Positions 1 through 9,568 of a stretch of DNA of 64,000 nucleotides are shown here, piece after piece (position 1 is the stretch's first letter; every line of letters begins with the position of its first letter). Under the pieces are notes generated by a model that did not search any database, had not been told where the DNA came from, and was given only the letters and a program-made list of their open reading frames with translations. This DNA comes from Sandaracinobacteroides sayramensis (lineage in GTDB: Bacteria > Pseudomonadota > Alphaproteobacteria > Sphingomonadales > Sphingomonadaceae), in the NCBI RefSeq assembly GCF_022014495.1, contig NZ_JAKLSQ010000014.1, positions 52,195 through 116,194 on the forward strand. The letters are read 5' to 3'. Both the position numbers and the translations under genes were made by a program.

Positions 1-242
1 CGATGGACACGGTCGGCAACAAGGACGCGAAGGCGCTGATCGCCATGATCAAGGTGGTGGCGCCCAATGTCTCGACGAAGGTTCTGGATATGGCGATCCA
101 GGCGCATGGCGGCGGCGGCGTCTGCCAGGATTATGGCCTCGCCTCCAGCTACGCCGGCCAGCGCACGCTGCGTCTGGCCGACGGCCCGGACGAGGTGCAT
201 CGGGTGACGATCGCGAAGGAAGAGTTGAAGAGGTACAACTGA
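1..242 (+). CDS. Acyl-CoA dehydrogenase, C-terminal fragment
   Basis: This is the last 79 or so residues of an acyl-CoA dehydrogenase whose start lies before the window. The motif [14 protein letters not shown] and the closing DGPDEVHR are typical of the C-terminal helical domain, which helps bind FAD and forms the oligomer. The family oxidises acyl-CoA thioesters to 2-enoyl-CoA and passes electrons to electron-transfer flavoprotein. The substrate class cannot be judged from this part. The stop is TGA at 240-242. A 404-bp gene-free stretch follows before secG. Confidence 0.85.
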   Translation, partial: MDTVGNKDAKALIAMIKVVAPNVSTKVLDMAIQAHGGGGVCQDYGLASSYAGQRTLRLADGPDEVHRVTIAKEELKRYN

Positions 243-460
243 AGGCGGCCGCGATCAGCGCGCAGCGCTGACTCGCGGACTCGCCGCAAGTTCGGCCGGC
301 TGAGCCGGGGCCCCAACAGGCCCCGGCCAGTCCGACGGCGCGAGGCTATGCCTCGCTTTTTCTTTTCTTCTCTTCCTGTTCCCACCCAGGCCAGCCGGAC
401 TCGGCGGCTTTGCCGCCGGCCGGCCATCGCCCACCCCACCCAACGCCTCCGCCCCACGCC

Positions 461-547
461 GTCACCCCGGGCTTGACCCGGGGTCCAGCTTTTTCTGCAC
501 CGCCTCGCCAACAGAATAGCTGGACCCCGGGTCAAGCCCGGGGTGAC
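461..547. repeat. GTCACCCCGGG palindromic repeat, full copy
   Basis: Two near-perfect inverted arms (GTCACCCCGGGCTTGACC, continuing CGGGGTCCAGC) flank a loop of about 30 nt. The same arms recur at 14746, 33731, 40323, 56944 and 59790, with degraded or half copies elsewhere. It lies in the gene-free stretch 243-646, where nothing else is recognisable. The structure is REP/BIME-like, and the unit could form a long cruciform or RNA hairpin. Confidence 0.85.
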
Positions 548-646
548 GAAGCCGGGCGCCCCCACCACCCCGCGTCCCTTGCACTGCGCCACCAGCCGCC
601 CTATGTGCCCGCTTTACCCATTTAGCCGAATGCGAGCCTCACCCCC

Positions 647-1024
647 GTGCTGATGACCTTCCTTCTCGTCGTTCACGCCATCATCGCCCTGGCGCTGGTG
701 GGCGTGATCCTGCTGCAGAAATCGGAAGGCGGCGGCCTGACGGGCGGCGGCTCCGCCGGCGGGCTGGTCTCGGCGCGCGGCGCCGCCGACCTTCTGTCGC
801 GCACCACGGCGATCCTCGCCACCTTCTTCATCATTTCCTCGCTGGGCCTCGCCTGGCTCGCCGGCCACGGCAACCGCCCGAAGACGATCGACACCACGCT
901 CGCCCGCGAGGCGCCGCCGGTCGCTCCGGCCGGCCCGCCGCTGGCCCCCGCGCTTCCCGCCCCCGGCGCCGCGCCGGCGGAAACTCCCGCCGCCCCGGCG
1001 AACGAAGTCCCGCTCGCCAATTAA
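647..1024 (+). CDS. secG: Preprotein translocase subunit SecG
   Basis: SecG is the small accessory subunit of the SecYEG inner-membrane channel and assists SecA-driven export. The protein has two hydrophobic segments (about residues 3-22 and 52-72) separated by the family's Gly/Ser-rich loop with KSEGGGL, and ends in a Pro/Ala-rich tail (about residues 85-125) common in alphaproteobacterial SecG. The start is GTG at 647, giving MLMTFLLVV; an ATG two codons later (653) is equally possible. It lies just upstream of pyrG in the same direction, a common alphaproteobacterial order. Confidence 0.9.
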   Translation: MLMTFLLVVHAIIALALVGVILLQKSEGGGLTGGGSAGGLVSARGAADLLSRTTAILATFFIISSLGLAWLAGHGNRPKTIDTTLAREAPPVAPAGPPLAPALPAPGAAPAETPAAPANEVPLAN

Positions 1025-1096
1025 ACGGATTTCCCTGTTGAAAACCGGGCCGGCGCGCGTGACAGCGGCCGCGCCCTTAGCTAGGTATTGCCTCCC

Positions 1097-2731
1097 ATGG
1101 CGCGGTTCATCTTCATCACCGGCGGCGTGGTCTCCTCGCTCGGCAAGGGTCTCATGGCGGCATCGCTCGGCGCGCTGCTGCAGGCGCGCGGCTATCGCGT
1201 GCGAATCCGCAAGTTCGACCCCTATCTGAACGTCGATCCGGGCACGATGAGCCCCTATCAGCACGGCGAGGTCTATGTGACCGACGACGGGGCCGAAACC
1301 GACCTCGACCTCGGCCATTATGAGCGCTTCACCGGAGTCGCCTCGCGCCAGTCCGACAACATCACCTCGGGCCGCATCTACCAGCAGATCATCACCCGCG
1401 AGCGCCGCGGCGACTATCTCGGCGCCACCGTGCAGGTGATCCCGCATGTGACGGACGCGATCAAATCCTTCGCGCTGGCCGAGACCGACGATCTGGACTT
1501 CGTGCTCTGCGAAATCGGCGGCACCGTCGGCGACATCGAATCGCTCCCCTTCATCGAGGCGATCCGCCAGTTGAAGAACGAGCTGGGCCGGGGCAACAGC
1601 ATCTCCATCCACGTCACGCTGGTGCCCTTCATCGCCGCCGCCGGCGAACTGAAGACCAAGCCCACCCAGCACAGCGTCCGCGAACTGGCCTCGCTCGGCG
1701 TGCAGCCGGACGTGCTGGTCTGCCGCAGCGAACGCCCCCTGCCCGAGGGGGAGAAAGCGAAGATCGCCCTCTTCTGCAACGTGCCCAAGGAAGCGGTGAT
1801 CTCCGCGCTGGACGCGAAGTCGATCTACGCCGTGCCGCTGCAATATCATGGCGAGGGGCTGGACGCCGAAGTGCTGAAGGCCTTCGGCCTGCCGGTCGGC
1901 GCCGCCCCCGACCTCGGACGCTGGGACGATATCGTCGACCGCATCGTCAACCCCGAAGGCGAAGTGACGGTGGGCGTGGTCGGCAAATATGTCGGCCTGC
2001 CGGACGCCTACAAGAGCCTCAACGAAGCGCTGGTGCATGGCGGCATCGCCAACCGCGTGAAGGTGAACATCCGCTGGATCGACGCCGAACTGTTCGAACA
2101 GGCCGACAGCGACATCGCCGCCAGCCTGGAGCCGCTCAACGCCATCCTCGTCCCCGGCGCCTTCGGCGAGCGCGGGGCCGAAGGCAAGATCGCCAGCATC
2201 CGCTTCGCCCGCGAGCGCCGGGTGCCCTATTTCGGCATCTGCTTCGGCATGCAGATGGCCTGCGTCGAAGCGGCGCGGAACCTCGCCGGAATCGCCGGCG
2301 CCTCCTCCACCGAATTCGGCCCCACGCCCGAACCCGTCGTCGGCCTCATCACCGAATGGATGGGCAGCGACGGCCTCGAGAAGCGCGAGCAGGGCGGCGA
2401 CCTCGGCGGCACCATGCGGCTGGGCGCCTATCAAGCGAAGCTCGCCGGCAACAGCCATGTCGCCGGCATCTACGGCGCCGGCGAAATCTCCGAACGCCAC
2501 CGCCACCGCTACGAGGTGAACACCGCCTACAAGGAGCGGCTGGAGGAGACCGGCCTCGCCTTCACCGGCATGTCGCCGGACGGCGCTCTGCCGGAAATCG
2601 TCGAACGGCCGGAGCATCCCTGGTTCGTGGGGGTGCAGTTCCACCCGGAGCTGAAGTCCAAGCCCTTCGCCCCGCACCCGCTCTTCGCCAGCTTCATCGA
2701 GGCGGCTGTTCGCCAGTCCCGGCTGGTGTAG
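1097..2731 (+). CDS. pyrG: CTP synthase
   Basis: CTP synthase makes CTP from UTP, ATP and glutamine, the last step of pyrimidine nucleotide synthesis. The 544-residue protein has the usual two parts. The N-terminal synthetase domain begins [19 protein letters not shown] (P-loop-like). The C-terminal class I glutamine amidotransferase domain carries the nucleophile in GICFGMQ and the His-Glu pair in FHPELKSKP. The ATG at 1097 was preferred to an upstream TTG at 1088 because the family starts at [11 protein letters not shown]. The last 38 bp overlap the 3' end of the convergent gene on the minus strand. Confidence 0.97.
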   Translation: MARFIFITGGVVSSLGKGLMAASLGALLQARGYRVRIRKFDPYLNVDPGTMSPYQHGEVYVTDDGAETDLDLGHYERFTGVASRQSDNITSGRIYQQIITRERRGDYLGATVQVIPHVTDAIKSFALAETDDLDFVLCEIGGTVGDIESLPFIEAIRQLKNELGRGNSISIHVTLVPFIAAAGELKTKPTQHSVRELASLGVQPDVLVCRSERPLPEGEKAKIALFCNVPKEAVISALDAKSIYAVPLQYHGEGLDAEVLKAFGLPVGAAPDLGRWDDIVDRIVNPEGEVTVGVVGKYVGLPDAYKSLNEALVHGGIANRVKVNIRWIDAELFEQADSDIAASLEPLNAILVPGAFGERGAEGKIASIRFARERRVPYFGICFGMQMACVEAARNLAGIAGASSTEFGPTPEPVVGLITEWMGSDGLEKREQGGDLGGTMRLGAYQAKLAGNSHVAGIYGAGEISERHRHRYEVNTAYKERLEETGLAFTGMSPDGALPEIVERPEHPWFVGVQFHPELKSKPFAPHPLFASFIEAAVRQSRLV

Positions 2732-3275
2732 CGGCATCGGCGGCCGGCGCTTCAGGCGCCGCGCCCTGCTCCGGAATCGGGCCCTGCTCCGGTATCGGAT
2801 CGAAGGGCGACACCACGATCTGCGAGACGGGCCTCTTCACGGCGCAGACCTCCTCCACGCCGTTCGGCCGGGAATTGATCAGCAGCGCCACTTCGGCGAG
2901 CACGCCATTGTGCCGCTCGTCCGCTTCCAGCAGCGCCTTCGCGCGGGCGCAGAAGCTCGCATGCTCGGCATATTCCGAATAGCGGTTGGCAAGCGCCGTC
3001 GTGAACTTGTCGTAGCGCGCCTTGTCCCCCTCGCGCACGAAATGCGCCAGCAGCTTCTTCTCGCCCTCCAGCAGCTTGTCCTTGGCGCGGCCGACCCAGC
3101 GGTTGTAGGCGGCCGGCATTTCCGGAATGCTTCGCCCGCACTTCAGCGCGCTCACCATCAGCACCGTCTGCAGGTCGCGCATGCGCGCGGCCTCATATTC
3201 CTCCGCTTCCCAGCACGCAGCCGACGCCGGCGTCGCCACCAGCGCAGCGGACACAATGGCCCCCATGATACGCAT
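2694..3275 (-). CDS. Secreted protein of unknown function
   Basis: The product is 193 residues and I do not recognise the family. It starts with a signal peptide ([19 protein letters not shown], cleavage before Ala-Cys), so it should be periplasmic. The mature part is mostly helical and charged, with four Cys residues in the first 150 positions, and ends in a low-complexity Pro/Ala/Glu tail with two PIPEQG repeats. The start at 3275 was chosen because it puts the signal peptide first; an extension to 3398 would precede it with an unlikely Trp/Cys-rich stretch. The gene is convergent with pyrG and overlaps its last 38 bp. Confidence 0.7.
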   Translation of the reverse strand: MRIMGAIVSAALVATPASAACWEAEEYEAARMRDLQTVLMVSALKCGRSIPEMPAAYNRWVGRAKDKLLEGEKKLLAHFVREGDKARYDKFTTALANRYSEYAEHASFCARAKALLEADERHNGVLAEVALLINSRPNGVEEVCAVKRPVSQIVVSPFDPIPEQGPIPEQGAAPEAPAADAATPAGTGEQPPR

Positions 3276-3410
3276 CACCCATGACCCCCTGCCCATGACC
3301 CCCTGCCAAACCCGCCATTCCCCCTGGAACGGCAGAGCTGGCAAGAAATCCCAGCCGCAAACATCCGGATTCGCGCAAGCGCTTTCGCAAGGCCACATGA
3401 AACTGTCATG

Positions 3411-3448
3411 AAAAAAGGCCGCCCGGACTAGCCGGACGGCCCTTTTCT
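3411..3448. terminator. Bidirectional terminator-like hairpin
   Basis: A 10-bp stem with one mismatch (GGCCGCCCGG / CCGGACGGCC) and a 5-nt loop is preceded by six A and followed by TTTTCTCT, so it could terminate transcription both ways. It lies in the gene-free stretch 3276-3690 between the divergent secreted-protein gene and proS, where no coding gene ends. It may therefore end an unrecognised small RNA or an upstream leader. Nothing else in this stretch is recognisable. Confidence 0.55.
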
Positions 3449-3690
3449 CTTGAACCCCTTCTGGCGCCCCTTGCCGATGCTGCCCGGTTCCCGGGTCCGA
3501 CGCATCTAGGGGCTGACCCCGAACCCTGGCCGGCTCTGCCGCCTTGGTGCATGGAACCTATACCGCTGACGGCAGGGCTGTCATCAAACTGGAACATGGC
3601 ACCGCGATTCGCCGCAGCCCTGTTGCAGCGGGGCCACAGCATCGGCTAGGCATCGCCCACTCATTCGCCGGCCGAAAGTTCCGATCCACC

Positions 3691-4980
3691 ATGCTGCTTT
3701 CCCACTATCTCCTCCCCGTCATGAAGGAGACCCCCGCCGACGCCCAGATCGTCTCGCACCAGCTGATGCTGCGCGCAGGGCTGGTCCGGCAGACGGCGGC
3801 CGGCATCTACGCCTGGCTGCCGCTGGGCCTGCGCGTGCTGGACCGGATCGCGAACATCGTCCGCGCCGAGCAGAACCGCGCCGGCGCCATCGAGCTGCTG
3901 ATGCCCACCATCCAGTCCGCCGACCTCTGGCGCCAGTCCGGCCGCTACGACGCCTATGGCCCTGAAATGCTGCGCTTTCAGGATCGGGGCGGGCGGGAAA
4001 TGCTCTACGGCCCCACCAACGAGGAAATGATCACCGCCCTCTTCCGCGACTGTGTGAAGAGCTACCGCGACCTGCCGCGCACCCTCTACCATATCCAGTG
4101 GAAGTTCCGCGACGAGGTGCGCCCCCGCTTCGGGGTGATGCGCGGCCGCGAGTTCCTGATGAAGGACGCCTACAGCTTCGACATGGACGAGGAAGGCGGC
4201 CGCGCCAGCTACGACGCGCAGTTCACCGCCTATCTGCGCACCTTCGCCGCGCTCGGCCTGCGCGCCGTCCCCGTCCGCGCCCCCACCGGGCCCATCGGCG
4301 GAGACCTCAGCCACGAATTCCACATCCTCGCCGACACCGGCGAAAGCGAGGTCTTCTACGATTCGGCGCTCGACGAGGTGGACCTCGCCGACCCGGACGC
4401 GCCCGCGAAGCTCCGCTCGCTCTACGCCATGGAAGCGGAAGAGCATGAGAAGGTGACGGACTGCCCCGTCCCGGCCGAGCGCCTCGCCAGGCGGCGCGGG
4501 ATCGAGGTGGGCCATATCTTCTTCTTCGGCAGCAAATATTCCGCCGCCATGGGGCTGCAGGTGCAATCGAAGGACGGCGGCCTCGTCCACCCGCTGATGG
4601 GCAGCTACGGGGTCGGCGTCTCCCGCCTGATCGGCGCCATCATCGAGGCGAGCCACGATGCAGCCGGAATCGTCTGGCCGGATTCGGTCGCCCCCTTCGA
4701 TATCGGCCTCATCAACCTGCGCGTCGACGACGCCGCCTGCGCCGCCGCCGCAGCCGACCTGCACCAGAAGCTGGAAGCCGCCGGCAAGACGGTCCTCCAC
4801 GACGACCGCGACGCCCGCGGCGGCGAGAAGTTCGCCACCATGGACCTGATCGGCCTGCCCTGGCAGCTCACCATCGGCCCCAAGGGCGTCGCCGCCGGCA
4901 CGGTGGAGCTGAAGCGCCGCGCCACCGGCGAGAAGCAGGACCTCTCTCTCGAAAGCGCGCTCTCCAGGCTCATCGGGTGA
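3691..4980 (+). CDS. proS: Prolyl-tRNA synthetase
   Basis: ProS charges tRNA-Pro with proline. The 429-residue protein is the short alphaproteobacterial form. Class II motifs are present (motif 2 around [26 protein letters not shown], motif 3 near [13 protein letters not shown]), followed by the anticodon-binding domain. The usual bacterial editing insertion between motifs 2 and 3 is absent. ATG 3691 ([19 protein letters not shown]) matches the family start; upstream in-frame codons were not used. The stop TGA overlaps the GTG start of lolC by four bases, indicating translational coupling in a proS-lolC-lolD operon. Confidence 0.96.
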   Translation: MLLSHYLLPVMKETPADAQIVSHQLMLRAGLVRQTAAGIYAWLPLGLRVLDRIANIVRAEQNRAGAIELLMPTIQSADLWRQSGRYDAYGPEMLRFQDRGGREMLYGPTNEEMITALFRDCVKSYRDLPRTLYHIQWKFRDEVRPRFGVMRGREFLMKDAYSFDMDEEGGRASYDAQFTAYLRTFAALGLRAVPVRAPTGPIGGDLSHEFHILADTGESEVFYDSALDEVDLADPDAPAKLRSLYAMEAEEHEKVTDCPVPAERLARRRGIEVGHIFFFGSKYSAAMGLQVQSKDGGLVHPLMGSYGVGVSRLIGAIIEASHDAAGIVWPDSVAPFDIGLINLRVDDAACAAAAADLHQKLEAAGKTVLHDDRDARGGEKFATMDLIGLPWQLTIGPKGVAAGTVELKRRATGEKQDLSLESALSRLIG

Positions 4981-6216
4981 TCACCTCCTACGAACGGATG
5001 ATCGCGCGCCGCTACCTGCTCCCGGGGCAGGGCGAGCGCTTCATCGTGCTGGTGGCCGGCATCTCGCTGGTCGCCGTGGCGCTCGGAGTCGCCGCCCTCA
5101 TCGCCGTGATGAGCGTGATGAACGGCTTCCGCGCCGAACTGTTCGACCGCTTCCAGGGCCTGAACGGCCACGCGGTGGCGCAAGGCTATGGCGGCCGCCT
5201 GCCGGACTGGCAGCGGGTCGTCGACCTCGCCCTGGAAACGCCCGGAGTCACCTCCGCTACTCCCCTCATCGAGCAGCCGCTGATGGCCTCGGCCAACGGC
5301 CGGGTGGAAGGCGTGCTGGTGCGCGGCATGCGCGTGGAGGACATTCTCAAGACCGACGTGATCGCCCAAACGGTCCAGTCCGGCGACATCAACCGGCTGA
5401 AGCCCGGCGATCCCGTGGCCGCCATCGGCGCCCGCCTGGCGGAAAATCTCGGCGTGAAGGTCGGCGACAGAATTGCGCTGATCGCCCCGCAAGGCACCGT
5501 CACCCCCTTCGGCACCGTGCCGCGCATCGTCTCCTACGAGATCGTCGCCACCTTCGAGATCGGCATCTACGATTTCGACAAGGCCTTCGTCGTCCTCCCG
5601 CTCGACCAGGCGCAGATCCTGTTCGACCTGGGCGAAGACGTCGGCATGGTGATGATGACCAGTATAAACCCCGACCGGATAGACCAGTATATGCGCCCGC
5701 TGGCCGAGAAGATCGGCCTTTCCGCCCTCATCACCGACTGGCGGCAACTGAACTCCGCCCTGTTCGAGGCGCTGATCGTCGAGCAGGTGGTGATGTTCTG
5801 GGTGCTGTCCATCATCATCCTCGTCGCCGTCTTCAACATCCTCTCCTCGCTCATCATGCTGGTGCGGGCGAAAACGCGGGACATCGCCATCCTGCGCACC
5901 ATGGGCGCCAGCCGCGGCGCGCTGATGCGGGTGTTCATGATGGTCGGCACCTCTATCGGCGCGCTGGGCGTGCTTCTCGGCCTGGCGCTCGGCTTCCTCG
6001 TGCTCCACTTCCGCCAGCAGATCGTCGGCGGCTTCGCGGCGATTTCCGGCACCAACCTCTGGGATCCTTCCGTGCGCTACCTGACGGAGCTGCCGGCGAA
6101 GACCGATCCGGCCGAAGTCGTCGGCACCGTGCTGCTGACGCTCGCGCTGGCCTTCCTCGCCACCATCTACCCCGCCTGGAAGGCCGCCAGCACGGACCCG
6201 GTGACGGTGCTCCGCT

Positions 6217-6224
<8 letters not shown>
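4977..6224 (+). CDS. lolC: Lipoprotein-releasing ABC transporter permease LolC/LolE
   Basis: This is the inner-membrane permease of the LolCDE machine, which extracts outer-membrane lipoproteins from the inner membrane and passes them to LolA. The 415-residue protein has the MacB/LolC layout: a first transmembrane helix (about residues 22-48), a large periplasmic domain (about 50-260), and three more helices (about 268-295, 318-345 and 375-400). Only one permease gene is present, so it probably acts as a homodimer, as is usual in alphaproteobacteria. The GTG start overlaps the proS stop; the 3' end overlaps lolD by 8 bp. Confidence 0.93.
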
Positions 6225-6918
<694 letters not shown>

Positions 6919-6921
6919 GAA

Positions 6922-6971
6922 GAAGGGGCTCTGCCCCTTCACCCCGGCAGGGAAATGATTTCCCTGCACCC
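6922..6971 (+). repeat. Two-hairpin 3' element downstream of lolD
   Basis: Hairpin 2 (GAAGGGGCTCTGCCCCTTC, 6922-6940) is followed by ACCCCGG, hairpin 1 (CAGGGAAATGATTTCCCTG) and CACCC, then a T-rich run (TTTTTCTT). It begins 3 nt after the lolD stop. Seven further copies in the window have the same polarity relative to their gene. The gene-free stretch 6919-7238 holds this element and a copy of the 25-bp motif at 7126. Confidence 0.85.
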
Positions 6972-7125
6972 TCGAATTTTTCTTATACAGCCATTGGAAT
7001 GCCGGGCGGTTCTGGCAAAAAACTTTGACCATATGCGCTCTACAGCGAGTTTCCCGAATTCCGAAGGAAGGAACGCTAAGGCAAGTTCAGGAGGCAGGAT
7101 TCCGGACCGCTATCAAACTCATGCG

Positions 7126-7150
7126 AATTAAGTATCCTGTCCCCGGAATT
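7126..7150 (+). repeat. 25-bp motif, copy 1
   Basis: The unit begins AATTAAGTAT and ends CTGTCCCCGGAATT. It recurs at 8025 (inverted), 8109 and 53273, always inside the two low-GC islands. I know of the motif as widespread in proteobacterial intergenic DNA but not of an established function. Confidence 0.7.
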
Positions 7151-7238
7151 TCTACAGCCGTCGCAGAGAAAGCGCCTCCCCACCCCGCCCTTCGCCGTCT
7201 CCGTCAGTCGGCACCAGCTCAGCACTATATATGCGCTA

Positions 7239-7616
7239 TCATCGCTTTTGCTTCTCAAAGAAGATTCTATTCCGCGCCTCCTCTATAGGAAAGTTTCTCC
7301 TGATTTCTTTTGTAAGAAGATAGAAAACGACGAGCGCCAACGCACCAACAATAAGGGGAGGCAGTAGCTGCTGCTCTAGATAGACCAGCAGCCCTATGGC
7401 GATTCCTAGCAGACCGAACGATGCAATGTGCAACATCAGTTCCTTGGGGCTGGCCCGGTATTTTGCATGAACGCCGACCGGCCAGTTCTGGGAACGCTCC
7501 AGATAAATGCGTCCTTCTATCATGTGGCTCAATTGCCGATGTAGCTTTGTCAGCAGGAGGAAGGATGCCGCCAACGACACAAGCGCGACCAGCTCTACAT
7601 TCATGACTATCTGCAT
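7239..7616 (-). CDS. Small membrane protein of unknown function
   Basis: A 125-residue protein with one hydrophobic helix near the start (about residues 6-24), a basic middle part, and two close helices (about 63-80 and 84-103) ending in a charged tail. I do not recognise the family. It lies in the AT-rich island with two other small membrane proteins on the same strand; base composition is clearly lower in G+C than that of flanking genes. An internal Met at position 5 is an alternative start. No enzymatic motif is visible. Confidence 0.55.
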   Translation of the reverse strand: MQIVMNVELVALVSLAASFLLLTKLHRQLSHMIEGRIYLERSQNWPVGVHAKYRASPKELMLHIASFGLLGIAIGLLVYLEQQLLPPLIVGALALVVFYLLTKEIRRNFPIEEARNRIFFEKQKR

Positions 7617-7697
7617 GCCACTGCACCTGCCGCTTACCCCAACAGGGGGGAGCTAATCCTTTAATCCTGCTATCCATCCTGATGTTCCACCGCACTA

Positions 7698-7970
7698 TCA
7701 CCGCAACCGACGAAAAACCCCGTAGGCAGCACCGGACAGTAGAGCGAGCGCCCCAAGTCCCAGGAGGATGAACGATATGGGGCGACTGTCCAGTGTTACA
7801 GCTAACTGCACCAAAATCGCGGCGGTTAAGAATCCGAGGAAGGGTAAAGCGATTTGAAACTTCGTTCCAGGCTGCCCTGTCCGTGGGTTTACGAATGGAG
7901 ATAAAAATTCATATCGAAGGTAAATTATCAAAATGGCGAGTGCGGCTATAATATTGATTTCAGACATCAC
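7698..7970 (-). CDS. Small membrane protein of unknown function
   Basis: A 90-residue, very hydrophobic protein with three likely membrane helices (about residues 5-20, 40-58 and 65-84) and a short loop containing NPRTGQPGTKF. No family is recognised. It is upstream of, and in the same direction as, the 125-residue membrane protein, with an 81-bp gap. It may belong to the same transferred block; cargo of this kind sometimes encodes immunity or stress functions, but nothing here shows that. Confidence 0.5.
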   Translation of the reverse strand: MMSEINIIAALAILIIYLRYEFLSPFVNPRTGQPGTKFQIALPFLGFLTAAILVQLAVTLDSRPISFILLGLGALALLSGAAYGVFRRLR

Positions 7971-8024
7971 TAGCCACCTCAGTTGTAGACCTGAACCAGC
8001 ACTTCCTTATCTCCACCAGCTTAA

Positions 8025-8049
8025 AATACCGGTGACAGTATACTTAATT
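8025..8049 (-). repeat. 25-bp motif, copy 2 (inverted)
   Basis: Read on the minus strand it is the same unit as at 7126 (AATTAAGTATACTGTCACC, then GGTATT). It points toward copy 3 at 8109, forming an inverted pair about 60 bp apart in AT-rich DNA. Confidence 0.7.
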
Positions 8050-8108
8050 TACACTCATATATCAAATGATGACTGACGCAATCGGCCGGTCAATCGAAAT
8101 ATTCTCCG

Positions 8109-8133
8109 AATTAAATATACTGCCCCCGGAATT
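8109..8133 (+). repeat. 25-bp motif, copy 3
   Basis: This copy reads AATTAAATATACTGCCCCC then GGAATT, two substitutions away from the consensus of the other copies. It is paired with the inverted copy at 8025. Confidence 0.7.
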
Positions 8134-8217
8134 CTGCCTCGCCCCCAGAACTCCTATCCCGAACCGTTCGCCGCGTCACATTCAGATGACGAGTGAAGTG
8201 CCACCCTGATTAAAAGA

Positions 8218-8544
8218 TTAATGCTTTTCTGGAAGTTTTCTGCAAATTAACCCTGCTACTAAAGATAATATCAAAAAAACTCCATAGATATAAGATACAA
8301 TATTTCCACGAAAACCTGTCTCTACTATGAAATAAAAGAAAATCAAAAATGCAATGATAATATATAAAATTGGAAGTAAGAAACTAAGAAAAACATGTGA
8401 TGATTTTTTTGTAAATATAATCAATACAATTATTGCAAATGTCATTGCAATAATATTAATATATGATTCTGATAGAAATATTATCAATGCAGATGTTGAA
8501 CAGAATATTGCTAAATATAAATATACCATTGCAAATCTGCTCAT
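8218..8544 (-). CDS. AT-rich four-helix membrane protein of unknown function
   Basis: The 108-residue product is almost entirely hydrophobic, with about four membrane helices, and ends in a short basic tail (CRKLPEKH). Its codons are strikingly AT-rich (many ATA, AAA and TTT), quite unlike neighbouring housekeeping genes, so it was probably acquired from another genome. The ATG at 8544 was chosen because GGAG lies 7 nt upstream; a longer reading to 8604 would run into a repeat shared with the other island and has no ribosome binding site. Function unknown. Confidence 0.55.
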   Translation of the reverse strand: MSRFAMVYLYLAIFCSTSALIIFLSESYINIIAMTFAIIVLIIFTKKSSHVFLSFLLPILYIIIAFLIFFYFIVETGFRGNIVSYIYGVFLILSLVAGLICRKLPEKH

Positions 8545-8593
8545 TATTTTGCTCCGCATTGATTCGGAATTTCGGGCACAGCATACCAATTGT

Positions 8594-8645
8594 CTGAAGC
8601 GCAATTTGAACTGGGCGGCGCGTCAAAAGCCGTCAGTCCGCACCC
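8594..8645 (+). repeat. Island right-end segment, copy 1
   Basis: The segment runs from CTGAAGCGCAATTTGAACTG, through GGGCGGCGC, to AAAAGCCGTCAGTCCGCACC. A closely similar segment lies at 54371-54434, at the same relative position in the second island. The cargo genes of the two islands are unrelated, so the match is not explained by shared genes. Confidence 0.7.
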
Positions 8646-8707
8646 GGCCTAAAAGCTGCTATTCTGCAACAACAACATAGACAATTCCCACCCCACCCAA
8701 AACACCC

Positions 8708-8772
8708 GGGGGTGCAGGGGCGTCACGCCCCTGCCGGGTCTCGGGCGGAGCCCGAGCCGCCGGAGGCAGGCC
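8708..8772 (-). repeat. Two-hairpin 3' element downstream of lysR
   Basis: Read in the sense of the minus-strand lysR gene, hairpin 2 (CTCGGGCTCCGCCCGAG) comes first, 22 nt after the stop, then ACCCGG and hairpin 1 (CAGGGGCGTGACGCCCCTG). The spacer next to the stop contains GCCTCCGGCGG, which is also present in the copies at 40177, 54459 and 63949. Confidence 0.85.
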
Positions 8773-8778
8773 TGCCGC

Positions 8779-9567
8779 TCACAAAGCCTCCAGCAACTGC
8801 TCCACCAGCGCCTTCACCTTGGCGCTTTTCCACTGCGGCGCCGGCGCGCACAGCCAGTAGGCGTCGTCGGTCGGCACCCGCTCGCCGCGTTCTTCCAGCA
8901 GCCCCGCTTCCAGCGCGTCGGCGGCCAGCGTCAGCGGCACCTGCGCTTCGCCCAGCCCGGCCAGCGCCCAGTCCAGCGCCGCGCCGGCGTCGGGCAGCGC
9001 CACCGCCGGGCCTTCGAGGCTCCGCCAGCCTAGGGGCCGCCCTTCGATGCCCGGCACCGCCACCGTCACCAGCAATTCGTCGGCCAGCTTGCGGCCGAAC
9101 ACCCCTTCGGCGTCCGGCGTCGGGCCGTAGCTCAGCGCCAGGTCCAGGTTCGCCTGCGAGAAGTCCACCGGCCCGTCCAGCGCCAGCACCTGCACCGAGG
9201 CATCGGCGTTCGCCTCCAGCCAGCGCGACAGGCGCGGCATCAGCCAGTGCCGGATGGCCCCGCGCGCGCAGCCCAGCGACAGCCTTGTCGCCCCCTGCCC
9301 CTCGCGCAGCGCCGACACCGTTTCCTCGAAGGCGGTGAAGCCGGACCGGAGGTGCGGCAGCGCCCGCGCCGCTTCCGGCGTCAGTTCCAGCCCGCGCGCG
9401 GTGCGGCGGAACAGGATCACCCCCAGCGTCTCCTCCAGCGCCCGGATCTGCTGGCCGACGGCGGCGGGCGTCACCGCCAGCTCGTCCGCCGCCTTGGTGA
9501 AGCTCAAGGACCGCGCCGCCGCATCGAACACGCGCAGCGCGTTCAGGGGAATGAGGGAACGTTTCAT
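8779..9567 (-). CDS. LysR-family transcriptional regulator (GcvA-like)
   Basis: A 262-residue LysR-type regulator. The N-terminal winged helix-turn-helix (about residues 5-65, with LNALRVFDAAARSLSFTKAA and TPAAVGQQIRALEE) closely resembles GcvA/AmpR-type proteins; the rest is a periplasmic-binding-protein-like effector domain. It is somewhat shorter than the usual 290-300 residues. It starts 1 nt after the apaG stop, so it is the last gene of metZ-apaG-lysR. The regulated genes are not evident; no divergent target gene is present. Confidence 0.85.
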   Translation of the reverse strand: MKRSLIPLNALRVFDAAARSLSFTKAADELAVTPAAVGQQIRALEETLGVILFRRTARGLELTPEAARALPHLRSGFTAFEETVSALREGQGATRLSLGCARGAIRHWLMPRLSRWLEANADASVQVLALDGPVDFSQANLDLALSYGPTPDAEGVFGRKLADELLVTVAVPGIEGRPLGWRSLEGPAVALPDAGAALDWALAGLGEAQVPLTLAADALEAGLLEERGERVPTDDAYWLCAPAPQWKSAKVKALVEQLLEAL

Positions 9568-9568
9568 C

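Noticed and set aside
614..2737. A 707-codon open frame antisense to secG-pyrG
   Set aside because: Low-complexity His/Gly/Asp/Arg product, fully covered by the well-supported CTP synthase gene.
3450..3560. Possible signal recognition particle (4.5S) RNA on the minus strand
   Set aside because: A hairpin with a GAA loop and CAGC looks superficially similar, but the invariant AAGGAAGCAG-type loop of SRP RNA is absent.
7025..7288. An 87-codon open frame on the plus strand in the first island
   Set aside because: It runs through the 25-bp repeat (giving IKYPVPGI) and has no ribosome binding site or family; it looks like a repeat-derived spurious frame.
6922..8772. The first island as a composite transposon bounded by inverted repeats
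   Set aside because: The inverted orientation of the two-hairpin elements is explained by their fixed polarity to lolD and lysR, which converge; no transposase or target duplication was seen around the pair.
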